A stretch of 64,000 nucleotides of DNA from Candidatus Scybalocola faecavium (GCA_018713145.1 DVFP01000020.1:41804-105803); one strand, 5' to 3'; positions 55,123-63,692 are shown, numbered from the stretch's first letter. The notes: a model not told the origin generated them from the sequence alone. Numbers and translations: made by a program.

Positions 55123-56016
55123 TCAATCCGCTTTATCGTTACTGTTCCCCTGTAAAACGTAACCGGACAGGCAGGCAAACTGTTCAAGGGTCAGCGCTTC
55201 GCCCCGCACAGTCGGGGAAAGTCCCATAGCCGCCAGAGCTGCCTGGATCTGTTCCTTATCCACAGACAGTTCCGGCGAATTGTTCAGGGCATTGACCAGA
55301 GTTTTCCGCCTTTGGTTAAATGCCGCCCGGACGATACGAAACATCAAATGCTCATCCGGGGTTTCCACCGGAGGCTTCTCATGGCAGGTCAGGCGGATCA
55401 CCGCAGAATCTACATTCGGCCTTGGCATAAAACAATTTCGAGGAACATTGGCCACAATATAAGGCTTTGCGTAATACTGGACAGCCACAGAAAGGGCTCC
55501 GTAATCCTTACTTCCCGGCCCGGCCTCCATGCGCTTTGCCACTTCCTTCTGGACCATGACCGTAACATTATCCACAGGAACGTGACTTTCAAACAGCCCC
55601 ATAATAATGGGTGTTGTAATATAATAAGGCAGATTTGCCACAACCTTAATCGGCTTACCGTCATTGTACTCATCTGCCAGAGCCCCCAGGTCAAGCTTTA
55701 ATATATCCTCATTGATCACTGTAACATTATCATAAGATCCTAACGTTTCATTAAGCACCGGGAGCAGACTGCGGTCGATCTCCACAGCCACCACCTTACG
55801 GGCCGCCTCTGCCAAATATTGGGTCAAAGTTCCGATTCCCGGCCCGATTTCCAGAACCATATCATCCCCGGACACCCCGGCTCCGGCAATGATCTTATTC
55901 AGCACATGACTATCAATAAGAAAGTTTTGGCCGAATTTTTTCTGAAAGTTAAAATTATATTTTTGAATAATCTCTATCGTCTTTTTCGGATTTGAAAGCT
56001 TCTGATCGTTTTCCAT
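55123..56016 (-). CDS. rsmA: 16S rRNA dimethyladenosine transferase RsmA/KsgA
   Basis: A 297-residue methyltransferase. SAM-binding motif VLEIGPGIGTLTQYLAE, the catalytic NLPYYITTPI (NLPY), the N-terminal KKFGQNFLIDSHVL and the C-terminal FMPRPNVDSAVIRL are all present. It dimethylates two adjacent adenines in the 3' helix of 16S rRNA, a late ribosome maturation step. The length is standard. RBS GAAAGGCAG. Confidence 0.96.
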   Translation of the reverse strand: MENDQKLSNPKKTIEIIQKYNFNFQKKFGQNFLIDSHVLNKIIAGAGVSGDDMVLEIGPGIGTLTQYLAEAARKVVAVEIDRSLLPVLNETLGSYDNVTVINEDILKLDLGALADEYNDGKPIKVVANLPYYITTPIIMGLFESHVPVDNVTVMVQKEVAKRMEAGPGSKDYGALSVAVQYYAKPYIVANVPRNCFMPRPNVDSAVIRLTCHEKPPVETPDEHLMFRIVRAAFNQRRKTLVNALNNSPELSVDKEQIQAALAAMGLSPTVRGEALTLEQFACLSGYVLQGNSNDKAD

Positions 56017-56044
56017 AAACTCTGCCTTTCTTTTTCATAAATTT

Positions 56045-56072
56045 GCAGCAGCTCAGCCATCTAAACTGCTTT
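56045..56072. repeat. 28-bp palindrome, family member 3
   Basis: GCAGCAGCTCAG-CCAT-CTAAACTGCTTT, weaker in the stem than members 1 and 2 but with the same core. It lies 28 bases upstream of rsmA. Confidence 0.55.
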
Positions 56073-56196
56073 GTAATTTTTTACCATCGTGTTGTCCAAC
56101 GGCTGCGCCGGATGATCCATAGCATTTTTCCGTTCCGGACAAAACGGAGATTTAACCATTTACATCATACCAGACCCAATCCTTTGGGACAAGGGC

Positions 56197-56226
56197 TTGA
56201 CTGAGATAAACATGAAGTTATATACT
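56197..56226 (+). promoter_or_regulatory. Promoter for lipoprotein gene
   Basis: TTGACT (56197-56202), 18 bases, TATACT (56221-56226). The transcript would start near 56233 and include the 14-bp palindrome. Confidence 0.6.
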
Positions 56227-56340
56227 ATAAGTATACTATAAATTGCCTGACAAATAGGCGGGAAACGCGGATTCATCATCGGGGACATGTCCCCACGTAT
56301 AAATCCCCACATATTTTGCTTAAGATTAGGATGATCTGTT

Positions 56341-57015
56341 ATGAAATATATGAAAAAATGCATGGGAATTTTTTTAATCATCGCAAGCTTGTGCTTATGT
56401 CTTACAGGCTGTATGGACACTTTTGACCGGTCCGGCTATATTAAAGGAATGTTGGACGCTACTTACAAGGGGGAATTTAAAGACTACGCCCAGGCTACCA
56501 ACTCCAGTGTTGAAGCCATTGAAACGGATTACAATGATTTTATCCGTCACGAAGCAGATATTTTTCTCCGTTTTTCCGGTCTGACCGATGACGATGTGAT
56601 CCCCGATGATCTGGACAGCGCGCTGACCGATGCCATAAAATCCATCTACAGCCAGGTCCGCTATACCGTAAAGGAATCGGATCCGGACGGCAATGTGGCT
56701 ATCGATATTGAACCTTTGGATATTTATAATGAGGTCTATCCGGAATTTTTACAGTTCAACCAGGAATTTCGCGCAAGAAATAATAATTACGAATTTCAGG
56801 ATTACACAGATGAGGAATTTACAAGAGAGTATCTTTCTCCCCTGATTCAGATTTTAACAGATCACGAAGACAACCTGACCTACCGGGAACCTACCACAGT
56901 TACTGTCCATGTAGCGCCGGACGACAGCGGACGATACACCATTACAGACGAAGAAGTTACATCCATATATAATGCCATGGTTTATTACAGCATTGATAAT
57001 ACGGCATCAAAATAA
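56341..57015 (+). CDS. Putative lipoprotein, 224 aa (unknown)
   Basis: Exported lipoprotein with signal sequence and lipobox CLCLTGC (lipid-carrying Cys at residue 24). The mature part is acidic and mostly helical, with YATNSSVEAIETDYNDFI-type segments and a C-terminal VTVHVAPDDSGRYTITDEE. It is not recognised as a known family. It has its own promoter and terminator, so it is monocistronic. It stands opposite rsmA and next to a penicillin-binding protein; a cell-surface role is likely, no more can be said. Confidence 0.8.
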   Translation: MKYMKKCMGIFLIIASLCLCLTGCMDTFDRSGYIKGMLDATYKGEFKDYAQATNSSVEAIETDYNDFIRHEADIFLRFSGLTDDDVIPDDLDSALTDAIKSIYSQVRYTVKESDPDGNVAIDIEPLDIYNEVYPEFLQFNQEFRARNNNYEFQDYTDEEFTREYLSPLIQILTDHEDNLTYREPTTVTVHVAPDDSGRYTITDEEVTSIYNAMVYYSIDNTASK

Positions 57016-57062
57016 AGAGAAGAGCATATCCAAGTTTTGTCTTGGTTATGCTCTTCTCTTTC
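57014..57062. terminator. Bidirectional terminator, 15-bp stem
   Basis: AAAGAGAAGAGCATA (57014-57028) matches TATGCTCTTCTCTTT (57047-57061), with an inner CCAAG/CTTGG pair. It serves the convergent lipoprotein and penicillin-binding protein genes. Confidence 0.9.
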
Positions 57063-57097
57063 TTAATTTTATATAATTAAAATCTTCTGCCAGTGCT

Positions 57098-59194
57098 TTA
57101 TTCGCCTGTTCCCCGGTACTGGCGGAATGCCTCAGCTACCTTCGGCACTACATAATGGCTGCCGTCCCGGTCAAGGACATCCTCAACCATCATAAGGATC
57201 AGGATCGGATCATCTGTGTTATCCACCTCATAGGCCACAAACCATCCAAGCGCCGTGCCGTTGGTATCATCCTGGGAATCCTTAATTTCCGCAGTTCCTG
57301 TCTTTCCTGCAAGAGTCACCCCTGCGCTCTGTGCCTGAGTGCCAGTCCCCTCTGTAATTACTGTCCGCAGATCTTCGTTAATGATCTGAGCGGTTTCGGA
57401 AGTGAAAACACCAGTCTTCCAGTAGCTTCCCGGCTGAGGCGCTTCGCCGCCCAGCTCATCGCTGTTGGATACCAGATACGGCTGAAGCATATTGCCGTCA
57501 TTCATAAATGCAGAATACATGGACGCAAGGTGAATAGGATTCACAAGCATTTCTCCCTGTCCATATCCGCTGTTGGCAAGCATGACCTCATCTGAGGATT
57601 CCTCCAATGTACCATAGGTGGATGTTCCAAGAGACATTTCAAAAGGCATTGTCTCGCCAAATCCCACATTTTTCAGACCGGAAATAAATGCCGATCTTCC
57701 CATATTCAGCACCTGCTGGGCAAAATAAATATTATCCGAATAAGCCAGCGCCTTCTGAAGGGTAACATCCCCGTAAGTTTCCAGGGTGGTAATAAAAAGG
57801 TTGCCCCAGCTGCTGTCCTTTTGCCAGCTTAAGCCGTTGCTGGCAGAAACTGCATTTGGATCAATAGTTCCGTTATCCAGTCCAATAGCCGCTGTAATAG
57901 GCTTAAAAGACGATCCCGGTACCCATGTGGATGTATACCGATTGTACAGAGGAAGGTTTGTATCTGAACTTAATGCCTCCCAGCTGCTGTTAGTAATGCC
58001 GGCTACAAATTCATTAGGATTATAAGACGGGGTGCTTACCAGAGAAAGGATCGCTCCGGTCTTCATGTTCATGGCCACTGCCAGGCCATTGTCCCCATCC
58101 AGCTGGTCGTACAAGATCTGGCATAAGTCGGCATCCAATGTGAGATGCACATCCTGACCATCCATCGCTGCCTGGTAGCCTAAAGTTTCTTTCACCGTGC
58201 CGTCGCTGTATAACACAAGGATCTCGCACCCGTCAGTTCCACGGAGATAAGACTCATAAATCTGCTCCAGTCCGCTTTTTCCTACAATACTGCTGCTGGT
58301 ATAGCCCTGATCCGCCATAGTCTCCAGCTCTTCCGCACTGATGGCCTGAACATAACCTGTTAAATGGGCCAGCGTTTCCCCGTAAGGATATTCCCGGGCG
58401 CTGGTGGTATTTACCATAACGCCGGAAATCTCAAGGACCTGATCGATCAGATCCTCATCATCCACAGCTACCGAGCGTATAGGAACAAACACATCGTCTG
58501 TAACCCATGAGGCGGAAAGCTGCTCATTAATATAATCTACCGAAACTTCCAGCAAAGATGCCAGCTTTTCCAGATCAGCATCCCGTGTAGACGCTGAAAT
58601 TTTCCCCGGTACAAGGCCGACACTGGCTCCGTTTCCATCCTCAGCAAGAACATTTCCGTTAACATCATAAATGCTTCCCCGCTTTGCATCCAAAGTATTC
58701 ACCCGGACAGTGTCTGTATCATCCAGTTGAGGAAAGATCAAATTAGAACTCCACATGATCTTATACTGATCCTGGGAATCCCGGCAGATCTGCATACTGT
58801 ATGTATTATCCAGAGTTCCGGCAGAAGTATCCATGGTCATCCGATACCGGTAATGCCACCCGCTCCCATCCTCATCCTCGCTGCTTTCAAGAAGAGTGAA
58901 GGTAATGTTTTGGGCGCTAATGCCTGTAAGGATATTCGTATATCTGGCAGTTACCGTATCCTTATCCACATTTGCCTGAACATCCTCATGAATCAGGTTA
59001 TAAATCGACTCATAATTTCCATTAACAACATCCTGGGTATATTCATCATATACTGCCTGGGTTGCCGCCTGAGCATCCTCCCGGAACAAATAGAACCAGG
59101 CAAAGGCTGCAATGGCCACAAAAGCAATGACCAGAAATACAGTGATCCCGATCACTACACCCAGATGATTTCCACTTTTCCTACGTTTCGCCAT
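57098..59194 (-). CDS. Class B penicillin-binding protein (MecA_N-type)
   Basis: A 698-residue cell-wall transpeptidase. An N-terminal transmembrane helix (about 13-35) is followed by an NTF2-like domain (40-150), a dimerisation domain (160-330) and a transpeptidase domain. The active-site serine is in WVPGSSFKPITA (SxxK), the second motif in YSDNIYF (SxN) and the third in AGKTGTAEI (KTG). This order is like PBP2a and B. subtilis PbpC. It cross-links peptidoglycan outside the membrane. The foldase lipoprotein gene lies 21 bases upstream in the same operon. RBS AAGGAGG. Confidence 0.94.
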   Translation of the reverse strand: MAKRRKSGNHLGVVIGITVFLVIAFVAIAAFAWFYLFREDAQAATQAVYDEYTQDVVNGNYESIYNLIHEDVQANVDKDTVTARYTNILTGISAQNITFTLLESSEDEDGSGWHYRYRMTMDTSAGTLDNTYSMQICRDSQDQYKIMWSSNLIFPQLDDTDTVRVNTLDAKRGSIYDVNGNVLAEDGNGASVGLVPGKISASTRDADLEKLASLLEVSVDYINEQLSASWVTDDVFVPIRSVAVDDEDLIDQVLEISGVMVNTTSAREYPYGETLAHLTGYVQAISAEELETMADQGYTSSSIVGKSGLEQIYESYLRGTDGCEILVLYSDGTVKETLGYQAAMDGQDVHLTLDADLCQILYDQLDGDNGLAVAMNMKTGAILSLVSTPSYNPNEFVAGITNSSWEALSSDTNLPLYNRYTSTWVPGSSFKPITAAIGLDNGTIDPNAVSASNGLSWQKDSSWGNLFITTLETYGDVTLQKALAYSDNIYFAQQVLNMGRSAFISGLKNVGFGETMPFEMSLGTSTYGTLEESSDEVMLANSGYGQGEMLVNPIHLASMYSAFMNDGNMLQPYLVSNSDELGGEAPQPGSYWKTGVFTSETAQIINEDLRTVITEGTGTQAQSAGVTLAGKTGTAEIKDSQDDTNGTALGWFVAYEVDNTDDPILILMMVEDVLDRDGSHYVVPKVAEAFRQYRGTGE

Positions 59195-59215
59195 ATTTCC
59201 TCCTTCCCGGCCTGC

Positions 59216-60292
59216 CTAGTTTTCTGTGATCTGAGCCTCGCTGACAACAAAATCTATGACCCGAAGCCCCTTGGCGTCTTCTTCCATAGCGGCCTGGTCT
59301 TTATCATTTTTATAATCATCCACAGACTCATAGCCCTGTTCCTGGGCACACCGCTCCATCTCCTGATCTGTCATGTCCGCTCCGGTAATATTTTCCGCCT
59401 GGGCAATGGCGTCAATGACCAGTTCATTTTTTATCTCATCTTTGGCCAGATCCTCCACTGCTGTGTTATACTCATCCATAGTCATATCCTGATAGGTCTG
59501 GACATATTCTTCCAGGGAAATACCAAAATCCTGGGCTGCTGCTGTGTCATAGCTGGTATACTCCTGAACAATGGCGTCAATATCTGCCTGGCTGTAGGAA
59601 ATGACCTGAGCGTTTTCAAGGACCTGATCCCACACAGCATTTCTCCGGTTCATTTCCCGCTCATTTTCCCGGCTGGCCTCTAAATTGTCCCGGATCATCT
59701 GACGGTACTCATCCACGGTCTCACAATCAGAAATGCTGGCCACAAACTCATCCGTGAGCTGGGCCTGCTCCTCCTGGACAATATAGTTCACCGTCACCTT
59801 ATACACAGCGCTTTTTCCAACCAGATCCGCCTGGGGATAGCCTTCCGGATAGGTTACGGAAATATCTACCGTTTCTCCCGGCATTACGCCGATCAGCTCA
59901 CTTTCCGCCCCGTTAAAGAAAATGCCGGAACCAATGAGCATATTGTAATCTTCCACAGAAGAATCGGGAATTTCTTCATTATCCATATAGCCGGTGTAAT
60001 CCACATTCACCGTATCTCCCTGGGCTACTGCCCGGTCAGTGATCTGGCCGCTGACTGTGGAATTGTCCACAGAAGCCTGGACCATCTGCTCTACCTCATC
60101 GTCTGTCACATCCGGCAGGCTTTCCACGGTCACGGAAATCCCTTTATACTCTCCCAGCTTAACCTCGCTTTTTGTATCCTCCACAGCAGCAGAACCGCCG
60201 GAGCTTTCCCCATCTGAGGAGCATCCGGACAAAACCGTTGTTCCCGCCAACATGATCACTGCTGCCAAAGCAGCAAGCTTTTTACACATCAT
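59216..60292 (-). CDS. Trigger-factor-like foldase lipoprotein
   Basis: A 358-residue surface lipoprotein: lipobox TTVLSGCSSDG (Cys about residue 24), then a Ser/Gly spacer. Domains like the PPIase and C-terminal arms of trigger factor follow, for example VNVDYTGYMDNEEIPDSS (FKBP-type core) and GVMPGETVDISVTYPEGY. The ribosome-binding N domain is missing, so it is an extracytoplasmic chaperone/isomerase, playing the part PrsA plays in Bacillus. It precedes a penicillin-binding protein, a typical client of such foldases. RBS AGAGGTGAT. Confidence 0.9.
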   Translation of the reverse strand: MMCKKLAALAAVIMLAGTTVLSGCSSDGESSGGSAAVEDTKSEVKLGEYKGISVTVESLPDVTDDEVEQMVQASVDNSTVSGQITDRAVAQGDTVNVDYTGYMDNEEIPDSSVEDYNMLIGSGIFFNGAESELIGVMPGETVDISVTYPEGYPQADLVGKSAVYKVTVNYIVQEEQAQLTDEFVASISDCETVDEYRQMIRDNLEASRENEREMNRRNAVWDQVLENAQVISYSQADIDAIVQEYTSYDTAAAQDFGISLEEYVQTYQDMTMDEYNTAVEDLAKDEIKNELVIDAIAQAENITGADMTDQEMERCAQEQGYESVDDYKNDKDQAAMEEDAKGLRVIDFVVSEAQITEN

Positions 60293-60367
60293 AGGATCAC
60301 CTCTTTCACATTCAACACAACATTTTCCACATTCACCACCCTGGTTCCCGCAGAAAAACGGTTACCA

Positions 60368-61144
60368 TTATACATCGTTCATCCGATAAAGGGCTATAGC
60401 ATTTTCCCAGGTCACAGCCTCCACTGTCTCTTCCGGAATCCCTTTGATCTCGCTGATCGCCCGGATCACCCAGGGCAGATTCAGTGAAGAATTTCTTTTG
60501 CCCCGGTTCGGCACCGGCGCCAGATAAGGACAGTCCGTCTCCACAACGATCCGCTCTAAAGGAATATCTGCCACAACTTCCTTGATCGCTTTGGCATTTT
60601 TAAATGTAACCACACCGCCAATGCCGATATAATAGCCCATTTTAACATATTCCCGGGCCATTTCCACAGAATAGGAAAAACAGTGGATCACGCCGCCCAG
60701 ATCTTTTCCGTATTCTTTCATAATATCCAGCGTATCTTTGGCCGCGTCTCTGGAATGGATGCTCACCGGAAGGCCACACTCCCGGGCCATCTGAAGCTGA
60801 CGGATAAACCACCTTTTCTGATTTTCCCGCACATCTTCCTCCTTATCCCAGTAGTAGTCCAGACCAATCTCCCCTACAGCTGCGATCTTATCCAGGTCGG
60901 TCAGGCTTTTCAGCCAGGCCAGCACCTCTTCATTCATCTCCCCCGCATCACTGGGATGGACCCCAACAGCGCCGTAAATAAAGGGGTATTTCTTCGTTAA
61001 AGCTACCGTAGACTTTGTAGACTGGATATTGGCCCCAATGTTCACCACCCGGCCAATATTATTTTCCTTAAGACTTAAAAGAAGCTTTTCTCTATCCTCA
61101 TCAAACTGCTCATCATCATAGTGAGCATGGGTATCAAAAATCAT
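60368..61144 (-). CDS. TatD-family metal-dependent hydrolase
   Basis: A 258-residue TIM-barrel protein of the TatD/YcfH family. Metal ligands are in MIFDTHAHYDDEQF (HxH), GEIGLDYYWDK (Glu), SIHSRDAAKDT (His), VIHCFSYS (His) and VETDCPYLAP (Asp). Members show 3'-5' DNase or D-aminoacyl-tRNA-type activity. Start at MIFDTHAH after TGGAGGC. It is read leftward, 75 bases ahead of the foldase gene, possibly the first gene of that operon. Confidence 0.93.
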   Translation of the reverse strand: MIFDTHAHYDDEQFDEDREKLLLSLKENNIGRVVNIGANIQSTKSTVALTKKYPFIYGAVGVHPSDAGEMNEEVLAWLKSLTDLDKIAAVGEIGLDYYWDKEEDVRENQKRWFIRQLQMARECGLPVSIHSRDAAKDTLDIMKEYGKDLGGVIHCFSYSVEMAREYVKMGYYIGIGGVVTFKNAKAIKEVVADIPLERIVVETDCPYLAPVPNRGKRNSSLNLPWVIRAISEIKGIPEETVEAVTWENAIALYRMNDV

Positions 61145-61278
61145 TGGCTGCCTCCATATCATTCATCTTCGCGCAGCGCATCCCGGCCCCGCCTTAACGA
61201 TTCTGAGATACCGGCGCAAACTATTACGTGTTTTTAGGATTGCGTGAGTGCGTTAGCACGAAGCAATCCGTGTATCAT
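61145..61278. other. Intergenic stretch with hairpin
   Basis: GGATTGC (61237-61243) and GCAATCC (61263-61269) with inner TGCG/CACG pairs form a hairpin upstream of the TatD gene. There is no gene here. Confidence 0.45.
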
Positions 61279-61304
61279 GGGCGTCAAAACACCTTTTGAC
61301 GCCC
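61279..61304. terminator. 11-bp perfect hairpin
   Basis: GGGCGTCAAAA-CACC-TTTTGACGCCC. A/T runs at the loop side rather than after the stem; an additional stop signal between the Rrf2 and TatD genes. Confidence 0.65.
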
Positions 61305-61369
61305 TATTCATTATATAATAAAACCCCGGTTCATCCAACACCTTTAAGAAAATTTTAAGAAACCAAAAT

Positions 61370-61396
61370 AACAGTTTCAGCCAGCTGAACTGTTAC
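61370..61396. repeat. Palindrome, family member 4
   Basis: AACAGTTTCAG-CCAG-CTGAACTGTT, one extra base in the left arm. The core CAGCCAGCTGAAC is close to the other members. Confidence 0.5.
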
Positions 61397-61408
61397 AATC
61401 GAAACAAA

Positions 61409-61447
61409 CCGGAGGTTACTGTCCATCTATAAAACAGTAACCTCCGG
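61409..61447 (-). terminator. Terminator after Rrf2 gene
   Basis: CCGGAGGTTACTGT (61409-61422) is perfectly matched by ACAGTAACCTCCGG (61434-61447), a 14-bp stem 22 bases after the Rrf2 stop. Confidence 0.8.
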
Positions 61448-61469
61448 CCCTCTTTAATATCACCATATC

Positions 61470-61913
61470 CTACCTTCCGGAATCCTCCAAAATCTTATGA
61501 AAATTCCCCAGCATAGACTCCAGGGTGATCCCTTCCATCGTTTCTTTGATAGCATCCTGTATCTTTTGGTAAGGTTCTTCTAATACCTGATGGATGTTTT
61601 TCGCCACCGGACAGGGCCGATTCTCACAGGAATGGATACCGATCAAAGATGAAAGGCCATCCGGTTCCATGGCCTGATAGATCATGTATAAAGTAATATC
61701 TGAAGGCGCTTTGCACAGCTTGGCGCCTCCTGTGCCCCGGGCAACGGTAATGATCCCGGCTTTTTTCAAAGCGCCAAACACATTACGGATCACTACCGGA
61801 TTGCAGCCGGTGCTTTTAGCCAGCAAATTGCTGGTCACTTTAGCCTTTCCTTCCGCTTCATAAATAAAAATCAGACAGTGTACAGCAACAGAGCATTTCA
61901 TACTAATTTGCAT
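61470..61913 (-). CDS. Rrf2-family transcriptional regulator
   Basis: A 147-residue winged-helix regulator. The DNA-binding part is MKCSVAVHCLIFIYEAEGKA, then KSTGCNPVVIRNVFGALKKAG and ARGTGGAKL. Two cysteines, in GIHSCENRPCPVAKN, sit where Rrf2 proteins carry redox or Fe-S-sensing residues, although the classic three-cysteine IscR set is not complete. It is divergent from an EFR1-type ferredoxin gene, and two matching palindromes lie between them. RBS AAAGGA. It likely represses the divergent gene and itself in response to redox state. Confidence 0.9.
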   Translation of the reverse strand: MQISMKCSVAVHCLIFIYEAEGKAKVTSNLLAKSTGCNPVVIRNVFGALKKAGIITVARGTGGAKLCKAPSDITLYMIYQAMEPDGLSSLIGIHSCENRPCPVAKNIHQVLEEPYQKIQDAIKETMEGITLESMLGNFHKILEDSGR

Positions 61914-61934
61914 GGATTCAATCCTTTCAAAAGC

Positions 61935-62005
61935 AGATGTAAATGTTGACTTTACATCTAACCGGTGATATACTATTTTTACGATGTAAATTTTATTTTT
62001 ACATC
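61935..62005. promoter_or_regulatory. Twin Rrf2 operators over EFR1 promoter
   Basis: Two perfect palindromes of the same design: AGATGTAAA-N7-TTTACATCT (61935-61959) and GATGTAAA-N7-TTTACATC (61983-62005), centres 47 bases apart. The first covers the -35 TTGACT (61946-61951) of a 17-base-spaced promoter, with -10 TATACT at 61969-61974. The second falls just after the expected start site. Binding at both would block the rightward gene. Confidence 0.75.
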
Positions 62006-62050
62006 AAATTATTTTAAACACTTAACTATAATTTTTCAAGGGGAATCCTT

Positions 62051-62111
62051 AATTTCCCTGAGCCAATGATATTTTTTGATGGCCCAGAGGGGCTGCCTCA
62101 GGGAAATTTTT
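62051..62111 (+). terminator. Leader terminator before EFR1-type gene
   Basis: AATTTCCCTGAG (62051-62062) pairs with CTCAGGGAAATT (62097-62108) and continues into TTT, with GCC/GGC pairings inside. It lies in the 5' leader, 38 bases before the ATG, so it could attenuate the transcript. Confidence 0.65.
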
Positions 62112-62148
62112 GACGGATCTTGATCAGAGGATAGGAGGCATTTTTATA

Positions 62149-62910
62149 ATGGAACTTTATGAAATTTGCTTTAGCCCCACCGGGGGAACAAAAAAAGCCG
62201 CAGATATACTGGCAAAAGAATTGGCACAAGACATCCGGCCTGTGGATCTTACGGATTACAGTACAGACTTCTCCAGTATTTCCCTGGAGGAAAATGCTGC
62301 CGCAGTGATCGCTGTTCCTTCCTACGGGGGCCGCGTGCCGGAAATAGCGGTGAAACGTCTTTCCCAAATCAAGGGAAACGGTGCAAAAGCGGTTCTTGTA
62401 TGTATCTACGGCAACCGTGCCTATGAAGATACTCTGGTTGAATTAGAAGATACAGCAAAGCAGGCCGGCTTCCAGGTCATTGCTGCTGTTGCCGCTATAG
62501 CGGAACACTCTATTGTCCGCCAAATCGCATCCGGGCGGCCAGATGCCAAAGATGAGGAAAAACTTCGCGACTTTGCCCGGCAGATCCGGGAAAAATTTGC
62601 TTCCGGCAATGATTCCAAACCTGAGATTCCCGGCAATCGTCCCTATAAAAAGAGCGGCGGGACCGGTATGGTGCCAAAGCCGGATAAAGATTGCGTCAAG
62701 TGCGGCTTATGCGCTAAAAAATGTCCGGTCCAGGCCATTGACAAAAATGATTCGAAAAAAGTTGACAGCAAAGCCTGTATTTCCTGTATGCGCTGCGTAT
62801 CTGTATGCCCTCATTCAGCCCGGAAAGTCAACGGCGTTATGCTTGCCGCCGCCGGTGCTATGCTGAAAAAAGCATGTTCCCAGCGGAAGGAATGTGAATT
62901 ATACATTTAA
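62149..62910 (+). CDS. EFR1-type flavodoxin-ferredoxin
   Basis: A 253-residue protein. The N-terminal part is a flavodoxin fold with the FMN phosphate loop CFSPTGGTKKAADILA and strands AAVIAVPSYGGRVPEIA. The C-terminal part carries two 4Fe-4S motifs: CVKCGLCAKKCPVQAI and CISCMRCVSVCPHSAR. It is an electron carrier or reductase joining flavin and Fe-S chemistry. Start at MELYEICFSP, about 10 bases after GGAGGC. It is divergent from, and probably repressed by, the Rrf2 protein. The last residues (CSQRKECELYI) have extra cysteines. Confidence 0.92.
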   Translation: MELYEICFSPTGGTKKAADILAKELAQDIRPVDLTDYSTDFSSISLEENAAAVIAVPSYGGRVPEIAVKRLSQIKGNGAKAVLVCIYGNRAYEDTLVELEDTAKQAGFQVIAAVAAIAEHSIVRQIASGRPDAKDEEKLRDFARQIREKFASGNDSKPEIPGNRPYKKSGGTGMVPKPDKDCVKCGLCAKKCPVQAIDKNDSKKVDSKACISCMRCVSVCPHSARKVNGVMLAAAGAMLKKACSQRKECELYI

Positions 62911-62940
62911 ACAGTTTAAATTTAGAAAGTATAAACTCAA

Positions 62941-62973
62941 GGGGCCGGAAACATTTGAAGTGTTTCCGGCCCC
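62941..62973. terminator. 13-bp GC-rich terminator
   Basis: GGGGCCGGAAACA pairs perfectly with TGTTTCCGGCCCC around a 7-base loop. It lies between the convergent EFR1-type gene and the small membrane protein gene. Confidence 0.88.
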
Positions 62974-62979
62974 TCCGTG

Positions 62980-63278
62980 TCAACCCACTATCTTAAGCAA
63001 TACTTCTACTTCAGACCAGCCAGGGGAAAAGAACATATCTAAAATATGATTTTCATCCCCGTTATCTCTTGCAAGCCCCATAGAAGAATAGTCATTCAAC
63101 CGGCCGATCTGGCCATAGCCCTCTACCGTGAGCGTTGGCATATATTCTGTAATATCTCCATTATTATCTAAAACAGGGACATCGCTGTAGGCCATGTTCA
63201 TGCTTCGGGGCAGGGGACACAACAATAGGATTGCAGCGATGACAACGATAATAATAACAAAATCCGGCGTTTTTTCAT
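62980..63278 (-). pseudogene. Small membrane-anchored protein, frameshifted at an A6 tract
   Basis: The ATG at 63278 has an excellent ribosome site (GGGAGGAAAAATC). However, its frame ends after 26 codons. One extra A in the A6 tract directly after ATG would give MKKTPDFVIIIVVIAAILLL, a normal transmembrane start. It would continue in frame through YSDVPVLDNNGDITEYMP to the end at 62980. Either a real frameshift mutation, a slippage-controlled gene, or a sequencing error. No known family is seen. Confidence 0.65.
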
Positions 63279-63317
63279 TGATTTTTCCTCCCTCTCCTTA
63301 CTGAAAACCAGCATCTA

Positions 63318-63422
63318 TTAAAATATGCCAAATATCAGTATGCCCGCTGCCATTCCGGAGATCCATATAAGGAAACGTCCCCATCGCCATATTTGTTTCC
63401 GGGATTTTCCGGATGTATCCAA
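63318..63422 (-). CDS. Possible 34-aa membrane peptide
   Basis: A short leftward frame with a basic front (KSRKQIWRWGR) and one hydrophobic segment (FLIWISGMAAGILIFGIF), ending just before the ribosome site of the frameshifted membrane gene. The start would be TTG and has no clear ribosome site, so it may be the decayed end of a larger gene. The rest of 63423-63656 shows nothing recognisable. Confidence 0.3.
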   Translation of the reverse strand: MDTSGKSRKQIWRWGRFLIWISGMAAGILIFGIF

Positions 63423-63656
63423 ACGCTGGATTTCTTATGATACATTTAATGTTGTTACAGCCCTTTAATAGTTACTATTATTTTAACAAATGTATACTTC
63501 CGGGGCAACAGATTTTGCATGTAAGATCTGTAATATTTTTCGGTAATTACAGATCTAAACACCATTTTTCTGAAATACCCGTAATGACAGCTAAAAAATA
63601 AAACAGAAGAATATTCCCCATGAGCAGTAACTCTTTAAACAGTGGCTATAAACGCA

Positions 63657-63692
63657 GCGGACCGTAAACATGTAAATATGTTTCCGGTCCGC
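63657..63692 (-). terminator. Hairpin after partial gene at window end
   Basis: GCGGACCGTAAACAT and ATGTTTCCGGTCCGC pair with one mismatch. It lies 60 bases downstream of the stop of the leftward gene. Confidence 0.7.

Larger units (their letters stand above)
56017..56340. other. Divergent region between rsmA and lipoprotein gene
   Basis: Holds palindrome family member 3 (56045-56072), a promoter for the lipoprotein, and a perfect 14-bp palindrome GGGGACATGTCCCC (56281-56294) between promoter and gene, a candidate operator. No gene is seen. Confidence 0.55.
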
